Positions 24,101 through 32,266 of a DNA stretch of 43,894 nt are shown piece after piece. A model generated the notes under the pieces. That model ran no database searches. It saw only the letters and a list, made by a program, of their open reading frames with translations, and was not told the origin of the DNA. The translations under genes were made by a program, and so were the position numbers. Within the stretch, counting starts at the first letter, position 1. Each line of letters begins with the position of its first letter. The DNA is from Porphyromonadaceae bacterium (GTDB taxonomy: Bacteria; Bacteroidota; Bacteroidia; Bacteroidales; Paludibacteraceae): assembly GCA_012523295.1 (NCBI GenBank), contig JAAYIT010000286.1, forward strand, positions 1 through 43,894, in the 5' to 3' direction.

Positions 24101-25710
24101 ATATTGGTGTTTCCTCTGAAAGATAACGAGGAATCCTCATATTTCGAGGTCAACTTAAGCGCGTGTATATCAACATTTTCGACAAGCAAGTCAAAGTTAA
24201 ACACTGGAAGCTTCTGTGATAAATCGACTATTCCGTTAAAATCAGCGACTAAATTAGGATCATTTATTTGTAATTTTCCATCAAAACCCGATCCGTCGTA
24301 ATTTCCATCTAATTTAATGTTTTGATAGGTATATTTATTCAGGTAAATTTCGGGAATCGTTCCGGAAATTGATCCTTTCAGACTACGGTTGTGTAACTTT
24401 GAACCATTGGTGTTAATTTTAAAAGCCACCTTGCCTAATGTATTGTTTGCCAACAATCTACCTAACTGAAAACTATTGGACTGTACCGTTCCGTTATAAC
24501 GAATATCCTGCATATTATTCTCCAAAGAAAGCAGAATATCGGTATTTAAATTGCCAACATCAGTATTTATGTTTCCATAGGCAACCAAATTATTGAAAAA
24601 ACCGGAGATATTTCCCGAATATCTAATCGTACCAAGCCGTGCCAGTTCTTTTGGCAATATGAAAGGTTTTTTTGAAATATGAGAGATAAAATCCTGGGTT
24701 TCAGCTCTATTTAATCTAAAGTCTTTAATATCGGCATAAATAAAAGTCTCATCAAAATCCGGAATTCCGTTTAAATCCACATTCGCTCTCAATTGAAATG
24801 AATTTCTATATTTCAACTCCAGATCATTGATTCTAAAGCTTGAAATCCGTCCGGAAATTTTGGCTTTCACATCTACAGGATCTATCAACCCGGAAAAATT
24901 TGGTACGAAAGCTGACAAGTCTTTTAGCGCCACTTTGGAAGGTTTGAGGTTAGCTTGCCAGCGCACTTTATTGATAACATCCTGAAAGTTTGAAAGGCTG
25001 TCATAGCTCATTCGTACAGAATCCATCGCTATCATCGAATTGGGAAGTTTTAAGTTTAGATACGGAAAGCTAAACTCCGTTTTGAATCCTCTGATTTCAG
25101 TTTTCAACTGCTCAATTGTAAGTCCCGATTTTTCTTTCGTACTGAAGGAGTGAATGGTGGCTGCAAGAGAATCTCCTCGGAAATGATCAACCGTAATATC
25201 AGCATTTATATTACTGAATACCATACGGTTACCATCAAATCTATTCTGTTCTTCTTTTGCCGTTTTTTTAAGTGAAAAGATCTTAAAACCGGAATTGGTA
25301 AGTTTGAAGTCTTTGAAGTTGAATTCAACCGGTGAGGGCTTTGGTTCTTTTTTTGGCTTTTTGAAGGCTTGAATAATAAAATCAAGATTGCTGACACCGT
25401 TAGAATCAACAACCAAACTTCCGTTCAGACCATCTAAAGTTAGCTTATTAAAGGTAAATTTTTTCTTAAAAAAACCCCAGAAATTGAAATCAGCATATGC
25501 TTTGTCAACGAAAAGAAGCGTGTCATTTTTCTGGTCTTCTATGTATAAGTCTTCGAATTTAAACGTATTGAAAAGCCTATAATCTATTTCTCCAACTTCA
25601 ACCTTGGTTTCCAATTTTTCGGATAGTTCAGTAGTTAATCTATCGGCAATAAGATTTTGAAACTTACTATTGTTGAGCAAGAAAAGCAACACACCACACA
25701 AAACTATCAA
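21145..25710 (-). CDS. tamB: TamB-like translocation and assembly module protein
   Basis: This very long protein (1521 residues from the TTG at 25710) has an N-terminal hydrophobic anchor, then AsmA-like and repetitive beta-strand sequence. A conserved DUF490/TamB domain starts near residue 1125 (DVNPEADIHLIIDPQSGD, LRLEYDQNVGLKLYGGY, IERGNFLFTLQNL). TamB proteins bridge inner and outer membrane and help outer-membrane protein assembly or lipid transport. No ATG is available: the frame is open upstream from 25764 and adds hydrophobic residues SIKKILNIFIFALLG before the TTG. The true start may therefore be a non-canonical codon further upstream. Divergent from tsaD. Confidence 0.9.
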   Translation of the reverse strand: MIVLCGVLLFLLNNSKFQNLIADRLTTELSEKLETKVEVGEIDYRLFNTFKFEDLYIEDQKNDTLLFVDKAYADFNFWGFFKKKFTFNKLTLDGLNGSLVVDSNGVSNLDFIIQAFKKPKKEPKPSPVEFNFKDFKLTNSGFKIFSLKKTAKEEQNRFDGNRMVFSNINADITVDHFRGDSLAATIHSFSTKEKSGLTIEQLKTEIRGFKTEFSFPYLNLKLPNSMIAMDSVRMSYDSLSNFQDVINKVRWQANLKPSKVALKDLSAFVPNFSGLIDPVDVKAKISGRISSFRINDLELKYRNSFQLRANVDLNGIPDFDETFIYADIKDFRLNRAETQDFISHISKKPFILPKELARLGTIRYSGNISGFFNNLVAYGNINTDVGNLNTDILLSLENNMQDIRYNGTVQSNSFQLGRLLANNTLGKVAFKINTNGSKLHNRSLKGSISGTIPEIYLNKYTYQNIKLDGNYDGSGFDGKLQINDPNLVADFNGIVDLSQKLPVFNFDLLVENVDIHALKLTSKYEDSSLSFRGNTNMIGNSLDNLNGYLLLDSIYFYNKGKELAMESLLFESKVENGSSNFTITSDLINGYFDGEFKYSAIPSIAATIVHTYLPALSGKNIVKSQIKEVGGNHIDINLVISDTKMISDVLELPFSLDGITTVSGHLDEADQEMNFDLATPFLSFGKRTIQDIVINVDNEGNRLNLLASGHYIQKSSLLDFDIKANAINDSLYTQFEWQNRDSVVNAGELQFITKFTKENNLTSALMTFLPTQMILFDSIWDVHSSQIAINPDTTLDIRNFRVQNKEQFIIVDGVVSKNETDLVQVEMNDIDLGFIMGLLNLRPISINGRTTGTASLYGILKQPVFEANLFLKNAFLNEEPIGDAYIYSGWDNRNSEMLISGTFLEGNDTVALANGFYSLKNDSIDLIYDANKLNVSFLQRYLRTIVQDLNAKATGTVRMFGKTNNIGFEGAVFVEDASLTVGVLNTTYSFRDSIYLTRESIRLKDITVFDEDKNQGRLDGLITHDGSFMNMKYDVKINARNMMALNTKPVHNDVFYGKAYATGNVHIFGNESVSNIDVVATSQPKTKMYISVGGTEMINDNDFVTFVNRNDTTQTTVSIPDKPKANVSITLLLDVNPEADIHLIIDPQSGDMISANGSGNLRLEYDQNVGLKLYGGYTIERGNFLFTLQNLIRKQFRIEQGSNITWSGNPERARLDIRAVHSLTASLYDLMSSDVLSSTDRTSVPVEVVINLTEDLMQPNIGFEVNLPSSDETLKMQVKNLMNTQEMLNRQTVYLLLFGKFYTPDYNRTAATGVNSFGTAISSLLSSTGIGQINRWLSQFSSNLSLGFNWRNTGYGDMQTYEWEGAVNFQPNNRIFINGNIGYRDDNFAKNKIIGDLDIEYLLTENSKWRLKAFNHTVDRYSLRAAPFIQGVGIMYKENFNTWRELWRNYMEIFKKEEKEDNDSPVSEFTIQKKDTLYVEKPFITFDSARKIQRIEVNDSAFSRIPINLNDSVLTLLSSQD

Positions 25711-26045
25711 GCCGAGTAGTGCAAAAATGAATATATTGAGTATTTTTTTGATAGAAAAGTCGATTTAATATACAAAAGTAACTATTTTTTTGCTATTAAA
25801 GTATTGAAAGGAATAGATTAGTTCGTACTTTTGTAACGATTTAGAAAAATTGAGCAAAAACCAAACCACTTTTATCGGTGTAGTAACATTTTTTTTGATA
25901 TTATTCTTATCAACTCGTTTATCCGTTTATTCATTTTAAAACAAAACTTGCTTTTGCTCGTTTAAAATCAGGAAAATAAAACAATAGAATCAAAATTTCC
26001 CTTTCGTAGTCTTTTTCTTAGGCTTAGTTAAAGGGGATTGAAAGT
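25711..26045. other. Divergent tamB-tsaD intergenic region
   Basis: Positions 25711-25764 read in frame with tamB and probably encode the start of its membrane anchor. A minus-strand TAnnTTTG box (TACTTTTG) lies at 25773-25780. Towards tsaD there is AT-rich sequence. The words ccctttc (25999-26005) and aaagggg (26030-26036), 10 nt before the tsaD ATG, could form a leader stem. No RNA gene was recognised. Confidence 0.5.
25773..25780 (-). promoter_or_regulatory. -7 box (TACTTTTG) for tamB
   Basis: TACTTTTG on the minus strand matches TAnnTTTG. Transcription would start near 25766, only a few bases before the open tamB frame begins at 25764. The leader would then be almost absent if an upstream non-ATG start is used, or about 55 nt if TTG 25710 is used. 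Confidence 0.45.
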
Positions 26046-27104
26046 ATGCAAAAAGACATTACAATATTAGGTATAGAATCATCTTGCGATGACACTTCTG
26101 CTGCAGTCATTCGTCATGGTGTGGTGCTTTCCAACATAATTGCCGGTCAAAAAGTACACGAAAAGTACGGCGGTGTTGTCCCTGAGCTTGCTTCGCGTGC
26201 GCATCAGCAAAACATTATCCCGGTTGTACATCAGGCATTAAAAGAAGCGGGGATTGACAAAAAAGAACTAACCGCCATAGCGTTTACTCGAGGACCGGGA
26301 TTGCTGGGATCATTATTAGTCGGCACTTCGTTCGCCAAAGGTTTTGCTCAAGCCCTAAAAATCCCTTTGGTAGAAGTAAATCACCTGCAAGCACACGTTT
26401 TGGCTCATTTTATAAGTCAAGGTAAAGAAGATGAAAAATTTCCGAAATTCCCATTTTTGTGTTTGTTGGTTTCGGGCGGAAATTCTCAAATTGTCCTTGT
26501 AAGAGATTATCTGGACATGGAAATAATCGGTCAGACCATCGATGATGCAGCCGGAGAAGCGTTTGATAAGTGTGCGAAAATAATCGGACTTCCCTACCCG
26601 GGAGGGCCGCACGTGGATCGTCTGGCAAAAGAAGGAAACACACACGCGTTCAAATTGAGCAAACCGAATATCGAAGGGTACAATTACAGTTTCAGCGGAT
26701 TAAAAACCTCATTTTTATATCTTTTGCGCGATAAAATCAAAGAAAACCCTAACTTTGTAGAAGAAAATTTGAATGATTTGTGTGCCAGTTTGCAATTCAC
26801 GGTGATTGAAATATTAATGGACAAACTGCGAAAAGCTGCTGAAGAGACCGGAATCAAACAAGTTGCCGTTGCAGGTGGTGTTTCAGCAAATTCTGCCTTG
26901 AGACAAGCATTTTACGAACATGCTGAAAAATTTGGCTGGGAAGTCTATATTCCGCCCTTCTCTTTCACAACAGATAATGCCGCCATGATAGCGATGACGG
27001 GATATTTTAAGTATTTGAATCGAGAGTTTTGCGGATTGGATATGACACCTTTTGCGAGAGTAGGCAATTCTAATTTCAAGAACGAAGCAAGACAAAAAGC
27101 TTGA
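26046..27104 (+). CDS. tsaD: tRNA N6-adenosine threonylcarbamoyltransferase
   Basis: This 352-residue ASKHA-fold enzyme transfers threonylcarbamoyl to A37 of ANN-decoding tRNAs. Visible motifs are ILGIESSCDDTSAAV at the N-terminus, VPELASRAHQQNI, the metal ligands in VNHLQAHVLAH (HxxxH), LVSGGNSQIVLV for phosphate binding, and the late DNAAMIAMTG Asp. Length is normal and the start is clear. It is transcribed divergently from tamB, and the exosortase gene follows 117 nt downstream. Confidence 0.97.
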   Translation: MQKDITILGIESSCDDTSAAVIRHGVVLSNIIAGQKVHEKYGGVVPELASRAHQQNIIPVVHQALKEAGIDKKELTAIAFTRGPGLLGSLLVGTSFAKGFAQALKIPLVEVNHLQAHVLAHFISQGKEDEKFPKFPFLCLLVSGGNSQIVLVRDYLDMEIIGQTIDDAAGEAFDKCAKIIGLPYPGGPHVDRLAKEGNTHAFKLSKPNIEGYNYSFSGLKTSFLYLLRDKIKENPNFVEENLNDLCASLQFTVIEILMDKLRKAAEETGIKQVAVAGGVSANSALRQAFYEHAEKFGWEVYIPPFSFTTDNAAMIAMTGYFKYLNREFCGLDMTPFARVGNSNFKNEARQKA

Positions 27105-27221
27105 TTTAACACGATAAAACCGATACGAATAAGATGGTCGTTAAACACACAAGGGAATGATTATTTTATCGTCAAAAATTCCAGCTGACCTTGATGTCAA
27201 GATAAAACAAACGATATACAG

Positions 27222-27833
27222 ATGAAATTACCTGATAATGAGAATAAGGAGGTGAAAAGAACCTCGATTAAATCGTTTATCAAAAACGATGGTTCGGGGA
27301 TTGTCTATTTTATCATCATTCTATTAGTTTCTCATTTTTTCTGGAAGTTTTTTGTGCAAGGCGATGAAAATGGAGACCAAGTAACTTTTTTTGGTTTAGA
27401 CATTTCACAACCATTTATTTACATGGCTGAACATATCGCCATTTTCTCGCATAAAATTTTGAATTTCCTTGGTTTTGAAACAACGCTGCATCCAAATAAC
27501 GTAGTCCGCCATAATGTAAGCAGAAACGCGGTATGTATAATCTGGGGTTGTACAGGAATCAAACAGGCCTACATATATTTTTGTATAATCGCTTTCTACA
27601 AAGGTTCCTGGAAACATAAAGCGTGGTATATTCCGGTCGGGTTTGTATTTGTATATCTGTTTAATCTTTTCAGAATCGTCTTTATCACGGGGATTATTGA
27701 CAAACATCCCACTCAGTTTGAATTCTGGCATGAGCATGTTTTGAAGTATGCTTTTTACGCGTTGATTTTCCTTCTTTGGGTGGTTTGGAATGAGAAATTT
27801 GTCGGAAAACCTCTACTCACTGACGGAGAATAA
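27222..27833 (+). CDS. Exosortase/archaeosortase family protein (XrtF-like)
   Basis: This 203-residue multi-pass membrane protein has the exosortase catalytic trio in order: Cys in IIWGCTGIKQ, Arg in FNLFRIVFIT, and His in FEFWHEHVLKY. Hydrophobic segments lie at about residues 28-45, 100-125, 138-160 and 170-190. Exosortases cleave and process C-terminal sorting tags during export. The short length fits the Bacteroidetes branch (XrtF type). No protein with a recognisable sorting C-terminus and no exosortase-associated partner was seen in the window, so its substrates must be encoded elsewhere. Confidence 0.82.
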   Translation: MKLPDNENKEVKRTSIKSFIKNDGSGIVYFIIILLVSHFFWKFFVQGDENGDQVTFFGLDISQPFIYMAEHIAIFSHKILNFLGFETTLHPNNVVRHNVSRNAVCIIWGCTGIKQAYIYFCIIAFYKGSWKHKAWYIPVGFVFVYLFNLFRIVFITGIIDKHPTQFEFWHEHVLKYAFYALIFLLWVVWNEKFVGKPLLTDGE

Positions 27834-27879
27834 AGTAGAAAAGCAGGGTGGTTAGTCGGAGTAATAGGTAGCGCTGTTA

Positions 27880-27916
27880 CAACTATTCCAAAGGTCCGCG
27901 AACATTCGGGAAGTTG
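27880..27916. repeat. 37-bp palindromic repeat family, diverged copy 3 (inverted)
   Basis: The sequence starting caactattccaaaggtc and ending gaacattcgggaagttg is, in reverse orientation, a diverged copy of the two repeats near 21.1 kb. The outer caact/agttg ends, length and centre are kept. It lies 47 bp after the exosortase stop. Confidence 0.6.
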
Positions 27917-27928
27917 ACTTTTCAACTT
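27911..27928 (+). terminator. Short hairpin after the exosortase gene
   Basis: A 7-bp perfect stem, aagttga-cttt-tcaactt, is followed by two more T. It overlaps the end of palindromic repeat copy 3. It is a weak terminator candidate. Confidence 0.35.
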
Positions 27929-28038
27929 TTGAAGCGGTTGGACTGTGTCCGGCTTTTGACGGAAACCCTTAAAAAATTTGAAATTAAGAAAAACTTGACA
28001 CCACGGGTGAATAGGGTATTTGAAAGTTTGAACTTTCT

Positions 28039-29100
28039 CTAAAATTCCTTTGCTTGCTCACCGTTCAGTAACCTGACAGCATTTGCCGCCAAAGCACCCA
28101 TTTCATCTTCCCCCGGCAACACAAATACTTGAGCATATGGCTTAATCATCTGTTTTATCATGTTCACGATATAGTCACTGAATGCGACACCACCTGTCAA
28201 AATCACTCCATCCACTTCACCCCGAAGTACAACCAACATAGATCCAATCTCTTTGCTAATGGAATAGGCGAGCGCGTGGAGAAGTTGAGCTGTCTTCTTA
28301 TCGCCTCCTTCCGCTTTTTTCACTAATTCCTGTACATCATTGGATCCAAGGTGGGCAGTCAATCCACCTTTTCCGGCCAATTTTCTAAGAATTTCTGTTT
28401 CGGTATGTTTTCCTGAAAAACACAACTTCACCAATAATCCCGCGTCAATCGTACCTGAACGTTCAGGTGAAATCGGCCCATACCCATCCAACCCTTGATT
28501 TACATCCACTACACGCCCCTTTTTATGAGCAGCAACAGAAACTCCACCTCCTAAATGAGCAATAACTAAGTTCATTTCTTCATACTTCTTCCCTGCTTTG
28601 GATGCATGAAACCGACCCGCGGCCTTATGATTCAAAGCATGAAAAATAGAATGACGAGGTATCTCCGGCATTCCGCTGATTCTGGCTACTTCTTCCATTT
28701 CATCTACAGAAACCGGATCGGCTATGTATGCCTTGCAACCGGGAATTTGACGCGCTATTTTATCAGCCAAAAATGCCCCAAGATTACTGGCATGTTCTCC
28801 TCTTTCGGCTTGTCGAAGTGTTGAGAGCATCTTCTCATTCACTTCATAAATTCCGGACTCTACAGGTGGAAGCATACCACCACGTCCCATTACGACAGAG
28901 AAATCCATCGGTATGTTTCTTTCTTCTAATGAACTAACTATCAGTGCATACCTAAAATCAAACTGATCGATAACGTGCGGGAAATGCATCAATTCATCGA
29001 CAGAATGATGAACAGAAAAAAGTTCGATTTGAGCGCTGGCTTCGTAAACAGCGATTTTCGTAGAGGTAGAGCCGGGGTTGATTACAAGGATTTTGGACAT
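28039..29100 (-). CDS. buk: Butyrate kinase
   Basis: This 353-residue acetokinase-family enzyme interconverts butyrate plus ATP with butyryl phosphate. Motifs are the phosphate-1 loop ILVINPGSTSTKIAVYE, HLGGGVSVAAHKKGRVVDVNQGLDGYGP, FSGKHTETEIL near residue 225, and the adenosine site VILTGGVAFSDYIV. This is the butyrate kinase rather than the acetate kinase pattern. No phosphotransbutyrylase gene lies beside it. A TATCTTTG box lies just upstream (29120-29127, minus). In Bacteroidales it may act in butyrate or branched-chain acid fermentation. Confidence 0.94.
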   Translation of the reverse strand: MSKILVINPGSTSTKIAVYEASAQIELFSVHHSVDELMHFPHVIDQFDFRYALIVSSLEERNIPMDFSVVMGRGGMLPPVESGIYEVNEKMLSTLRQAERGEHASNLGAFLADKIARQIPGCKAYIADPVSVDEMEEVARISGMPEIPRHSIFHALNHKAAGRFHASKAGKKYEEMNLVIAHLGGGVSVAAHKKGRVVDVNQGLDGYGPISPERSGTIDAGLLVKLCFSGKHTETEILRKLAGKGGLTAHLGSNDVQELVKKAEGGDKKTAQLLHALAYSISKEIGSMLVVLRGEVDGVILTGGVAFSDYIVNMIKQMIKPYAQVFVLPGEDEMGALAANAVRLLNGEQAKEF

Positions 29101-29119
29101 AACAGAGAATTATTTTTAA

Positions 29120-29127
29120 CAAAGATA
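29120..29127 (-). promoter_or_regulatory. -7 box (TATCTTTG) for butyrate kinase
   Basis: Plus-strand caaagata is TATCTTTG on the minus strand, matching TAnnTTTG. It lies 20 nt from the buk ATG and implies a very short leader. No clear -33 TTG was seen. Confidence 0.5.
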
Positions 29128-29412
29128 CACGATTTCGTAGAAATACTACTTAAGAAACTAACAAATAATTTAATTGATTATCCGCATTCCGTCCTAAAAA
29201 ATTTGCGATATATTTTTCCTGCGAAATTTGAATATTTATAGAAACTAAAAACGACTTCACGGTAAAAAACAACGAATTGATTATGCTAATCCTCTAATTT
29301 TCTCTATTTTAGCGCATATTTCAACGAAGAAACTTTATAGCTTACCTTGTGTTAAATATCGGAACAAATCGAGTTTTGTGTATAAACAAACGGCAAGTTA
29401 GATTCGAGAAAC

Positions 29413-29505
29413 ATGATTACTACAATTAAATACTTACTTATCTTTTTTCTCATTCAATCTTGTTATTTTTTCAAAAAAACTGTTAACACATTCCCCGAAA
29501 AATGA
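29413..29505 (+). other. 30-codon hydrophobic ORF, possible small membrane peptide
   Basis: The ORF encodes a peptide beginning MITTIKYLLIFFLIQSC, a signal-anchor-like stretch ending in a cysteine, then a short polar tail (KKTVNTFPEK). It could be a small membrane peptide or lipopeptide, but nothing else supports translation. Confidence 0.2.
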
Positions 29506-29514
29506 ACATTTTGT

Positions 29515-29522
29515 TATTTTTG
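29515..29522 (+). promoter_or_regulatory. -7 box (TATTTTTG) for the KamA-like gene
   Basis: TATTTTTG matches TAnnTTTG on the plus strand, about 160 nt before the likely start at 29684. In AT-rich DNA this match has a fair chance of being accidental. Confidence 0.3.
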
Positions 29523-29683
29523 TAATGATAGAATTAATTTTCACACACCTATCAAATCCTCAATAACACGTATAAAACGCTGTCCTTAAGTCTTTTACAA
29601 ATCTCTATATTATTTAATTCGAATGGTTTTGCTGTTAATATTAAATATTAATGGGAAGTCATTCAATACACTTACTTATTTTT

Positions 29684-31009
29684 ATGACAAATCAATTAAA
29701 AGCCTACTCACTACACAATTACAAAACTATTCCGCAAATCTCCAAACTTTCTGATGAAATGTTAGAGGCAATCGAGGTGGTAGGTCGCGTACTTCCTTTC
29801 AAAACAAATAATTACGTAGTAAATGAACTTATCAACTGGGACAACATCGAGTCCGACCCTATGTTTACATTGACATTTCCGCGTCGTGAAATGTTGGAAA
29901 AAAGGCATTACAACGCTGTAAAAAAGTTAATCGATGAGAATGCCGAGAAAGCAGTTCTCGATAAAAAAATCCACGAAATACGGATGGAGCTTAACCCGAA
30001 TCCTGCCGGACAAGAACATAACGTACCTGAAATGAATGACATAAAACTGAGAGGGGTTCAGCACAAATACACCGAAACGGTACTTTTCTTTCCGAGTCAA
30101 GGACAAACATGTCATGCTTACTGTTCGTTTTGCTTCCGTTGGCCACAGTTTTCGGGTATGTCAGGCTTTAAATTTGCAATGAAAGAAGCTGATTTATTAA
30201 GAAAATATTTGTTACGAAATAAAAAGGCCACAGACCTGCTTTTCACCGGAGGTGACCCGATGACAATGAGTGCCAAGCTATTAGCAAATTATATAGAACC
30301 ACTCCTTGAACCTGAATTTGACCATATTCGCTCCATTCGGATTGGAACAAAATCACTTTCGTATTGGCCGTATCGATTCTTGACTGACAGCGACAGCTCG
30401 GAAATTATCCAACTATTTGAAAAAGTCATTTTGGCTGGTAAGAATTTGGCAATTCAAGCACACTTTAATCACCCGGTAGAACTCGAAACTGACGCTGTAA
30501 AAAATGCGATATCACGGATTCGCGCTACCGGAGCACAAATCCGCACGCAATCGCCATTACTAAAAAACATCAATGATAAACCCGATCTTTGGGCGGATAT
30601 GTGGAGAAAGCAAGTCGATTTAGGATGTATCCCTTACTATATGTTTGTAGCGAGAGACACCGGTTCAAAACGCTATTTCGAAGTTCCGCTTGATAAATGT
30701 TGGGAGATTTTCCGTAAAGCTTATCGTCAAGTCAGCGGACTTTGCAGGACTGTGAGAGGACCGAGCATGAGTTGTGATCCGGGAAAAGTACAAGTACTTG
30801 GAGTTCAAGAAATAAACAACGAGAAAATTTTCATTTTACGATTCTTGCAAGGTAGAAAAGCAGAATGGGTAGGCAGACCTTTCTTTGCAAAATATAACCC
30901 GAAAGCGACATGGATAGATGATTTGGAACCTGCTTTTGGCGAAGAAAAATTCTTTTTTGAAAACGGTTTTAAGCTTAAGGGAAATACAAAAGAATTGAGG
31001 TTTGAGTAG
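29684..31009 (+). CDS. KamA family radical SAM protein (lysine 2,3-aminomutase-like)
   Basis: From the ATG at 29684 this is a 441-residue protein; an upstream in-frame ATG at 29651 adds a non-conserved hydrophobic stretch. The 4Fe-4S cluster motif is CHAYCSFCFRW (Cys143, Cys147, Cys150), followed by TDLLFTGGDPMTM, the GGDP motif of the aminomutase family. Later segments IRTQSPLLKNIND and CIPYYMFVARDTG are also family-like. Lysine 2,3-aminomutase isomerises L-lysine to beta-lysine using SAM and PLP. No lysine fermentation genes or efp are nearby, so the substrate may differ. The branch with a long N-terminus is common in Bacteroidetes. Confidence 0.85.
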   Translation: MTNQLKAYSLHNYKTIPQISKLSDEMLEAIEVVGRVLPFKTNNYVVNELINWDNIESDPMFTLTFPRREMLEKRHYNAVKKLIDENAEKAVLDKKIHEIRMELNPNPAGQEHNVPEMNDIKLRGVQHKYTETVLFFPSQGQTCHAYCSFCFRWPQFSGMSGFKFAMKEADLLRKYLLRNKKATDLLFTGGDPMTMSAKLLANYIEPLLEPEFDHIRSIRIGTKSLSYWPYRFLTDSDSSEIIQLFEKVILAGKNLAIQAHFNHPVELETDAVKNAISRIRATGAQIRTQSPLLKNINDKPDLWADMWRKQVDLGCIPYYMFVARDTGSKRYFEVPLDKCWEIFRKAYRQVSGLCRTVRGPSMSCDPGKVQVLGVQEINNEKIFILRFLQGRKAEWVGRPFFAKYNPKATWIDDLEPAFGEEKFFFENGFKLKGNTKELRFE

Positions 31010-31020
31010 GCTTATATTCG

Positions 31021-31857
31021 CTATTCTCCTTGATTCTGAATATGCAACACTCGTTGTGGAAAAGGGATAATTATATTGTTTTCGTTGAATAATCGATTGA
31101 TACGCTTCCTGATATCACTTTTAATATTTTCTACCCGAAACACATTGTCACACCAAAAATATACAGTAAAATCAAGTGAGGAATTTCCAAAATCTTTAAA
31201 ACGAACAAAAGGCTCCGGCATTTCAGCAATGCCCGGAGTCTCTTTGCATGATTGAAGTAAAAGCTGATTCACTTTTTCAATGTCTGATGAATAATCTACT
31301 CCTACAGATACTTCAAAACGGGAAATGGATCTATTGTGAGTCCAGTTAATCAGCTTATTTTGGGTGATAATTTTATTTGGAAGCAGAATGTATTTATCAT
31401 CTCGCGTGAGTACCAACGTGGTTCTTAAATTAATCTCTTCAACTTTACAAACCAGTCCATCTACATCTATTACATCATTCACTTTGATGGAGGAATCCAA
31501 CAATAGAATAATGCCTGAAACAAAGTCCGCGAATAAATTTTGAAGCCCCAGACCAATTCCCACCAAAAGTGCAGCCGAACCTGCGAGCACAAACTTCAAC
31601 TGAAAACCTAACAGATTCAAACAAATAGCAAAAGCAATCACATAAACGCTGTATTTTGTTAGGTTATTTAAGGAGTATTTTTTACCCTCATCAAGCCTTT
31701 TGGAGGAATAAATTGCCCTTTTTATCAAAAAAAGGACAATAAACGCAACGAATACGACAAGAATTATCCCAAGCAATTCAATAACTTGAAATTGATTGCC
31801 ACTCCCAAGTGTTAATAACGGATAACTTAAAAATTCATTGATAGAAAACTTTTCCAT
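31021..31857 (-). CDS. Small-conductance mechanosensitive channel (MscS family)
   Basis: This 278-residue protein has three hydrophobic segments (about residues 25-48, 66-84 and 88-112). The third is the pore helix, reading LAGSAALLVGIGLGLQNLFADFVSGI. It is followed by the beta domain (SIKVNDVIDVDGLVCKVEEINLRTTLVLTRDD) and the C-terminal alpha/beta domain. It is expected to be a homoheptameric osmotic release channel in the inner membrane. The gene is convergent with the KamA-like gene, only 11 nt apart, without a visible terminator. Confidence 0.92.
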   Translation of the reverse strand: MEKFSINEFLSYPLLTLGSGNQFQVIELLGIILVVFVAFIVLFLIKRAIYSSKRLDEGKKYSLNNLTKYSVYVIAFAICLNLLGFQLKFVLAGSAALLVGIGLGLQNLFADFVSGIILLLDSSIKVNDVIDVDGLVCKVEEINLRTTLVLTRDDKYILLPNKIITQNKLINWTHNRSISRFEVSVGVDYSSDIEKVNQLLLQSCKETPGIAEMPEPFVRFKDFGNSSLDFTVYFWCDNVFRVENIKSDIRKRINRLFNENNIIIPFPQRVLHIQNQGE

Positions 31858-32026
31858 GGGAATATCATTTTTTAATAATACGTATGCTTATCAGGGCACT
31901 AAAAAAAAGTTGTGATGACACAGTAATGAAGATACCAAATTCTATCCGATCCGCTTGCTTGGTGATAAGCATATTGTTGTCAAAATCATTATCAAAAAAG
32001 TTTAGTTTGCATAACAAACTAAAATC

Positions 32027-32266
32027 TTAATACCTTAATTTTAACACGATATTGCCTAAATCTTTAATTTCATCTTGAGTTGTAAACACTACTCTTCCTT
32101 TTTTAGAAAGAACGTTCCAGGCAATATCACTCGTAATATCATCTATCACATCCTTTCCGGCAGATTCGTCTGTCAACTTAAATGAACGTTCACCTGCTTT
32201 CATAATTACTGACTGGCTGAAATTCTGGTGTACGATAAGCAAGTCACCCCTACCCTCCAATGAAGC
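32027..32266 (-). pseudogene. C-terminal part of the Balon-like ribosome hibernation factor, after an in-frame UGA
   Basis: This segment continues in the same frame as the gene at 32267-33109, directly after its TGA. It encodes the conserved third domain: ASLEGRGDLLIV, then DVIDDITSDIAWNVLSKKG and the C-terminal DLGNIVLKLRY. It has no ATG of its own; the only start-like codon is a TTG at 32260. No further stop or frameshift is present, so either UGA is read through or the mutation is recent. Confidence 0.75.

Larger units (their letters stand above)
29101..29650. other. 550-nt intergenic region between buk and the KamA-like gene
   Basis: The left end carries the buk promoter box. The right end carries a plus-strand TATTTTTG box (29515-29522). 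In between is AT-rich sequence with one 30-codon hydrophobic ORF (29413-29505). I found no tRNA, riboswitch consensus or terminator in it. Confidence 0.5.

Noticed and set aside
28022-28037. gaaagtt/aactttc inverted repeat as terminator of buk
   Set aside because: The central spacer is only two bases and no U-tract follows on the minus strand, so it is weak and may be chance in AT-rich DNA.
27834-28038. tRNA or small structured RNA gene in the exosortase-buk gap
   Set aside because: The region is more GC-rich than its surroundings, but I could not fold a cloverleaf or match a known RNA. The structure is explained by the palindromic repeat and an adjoining hairpin.
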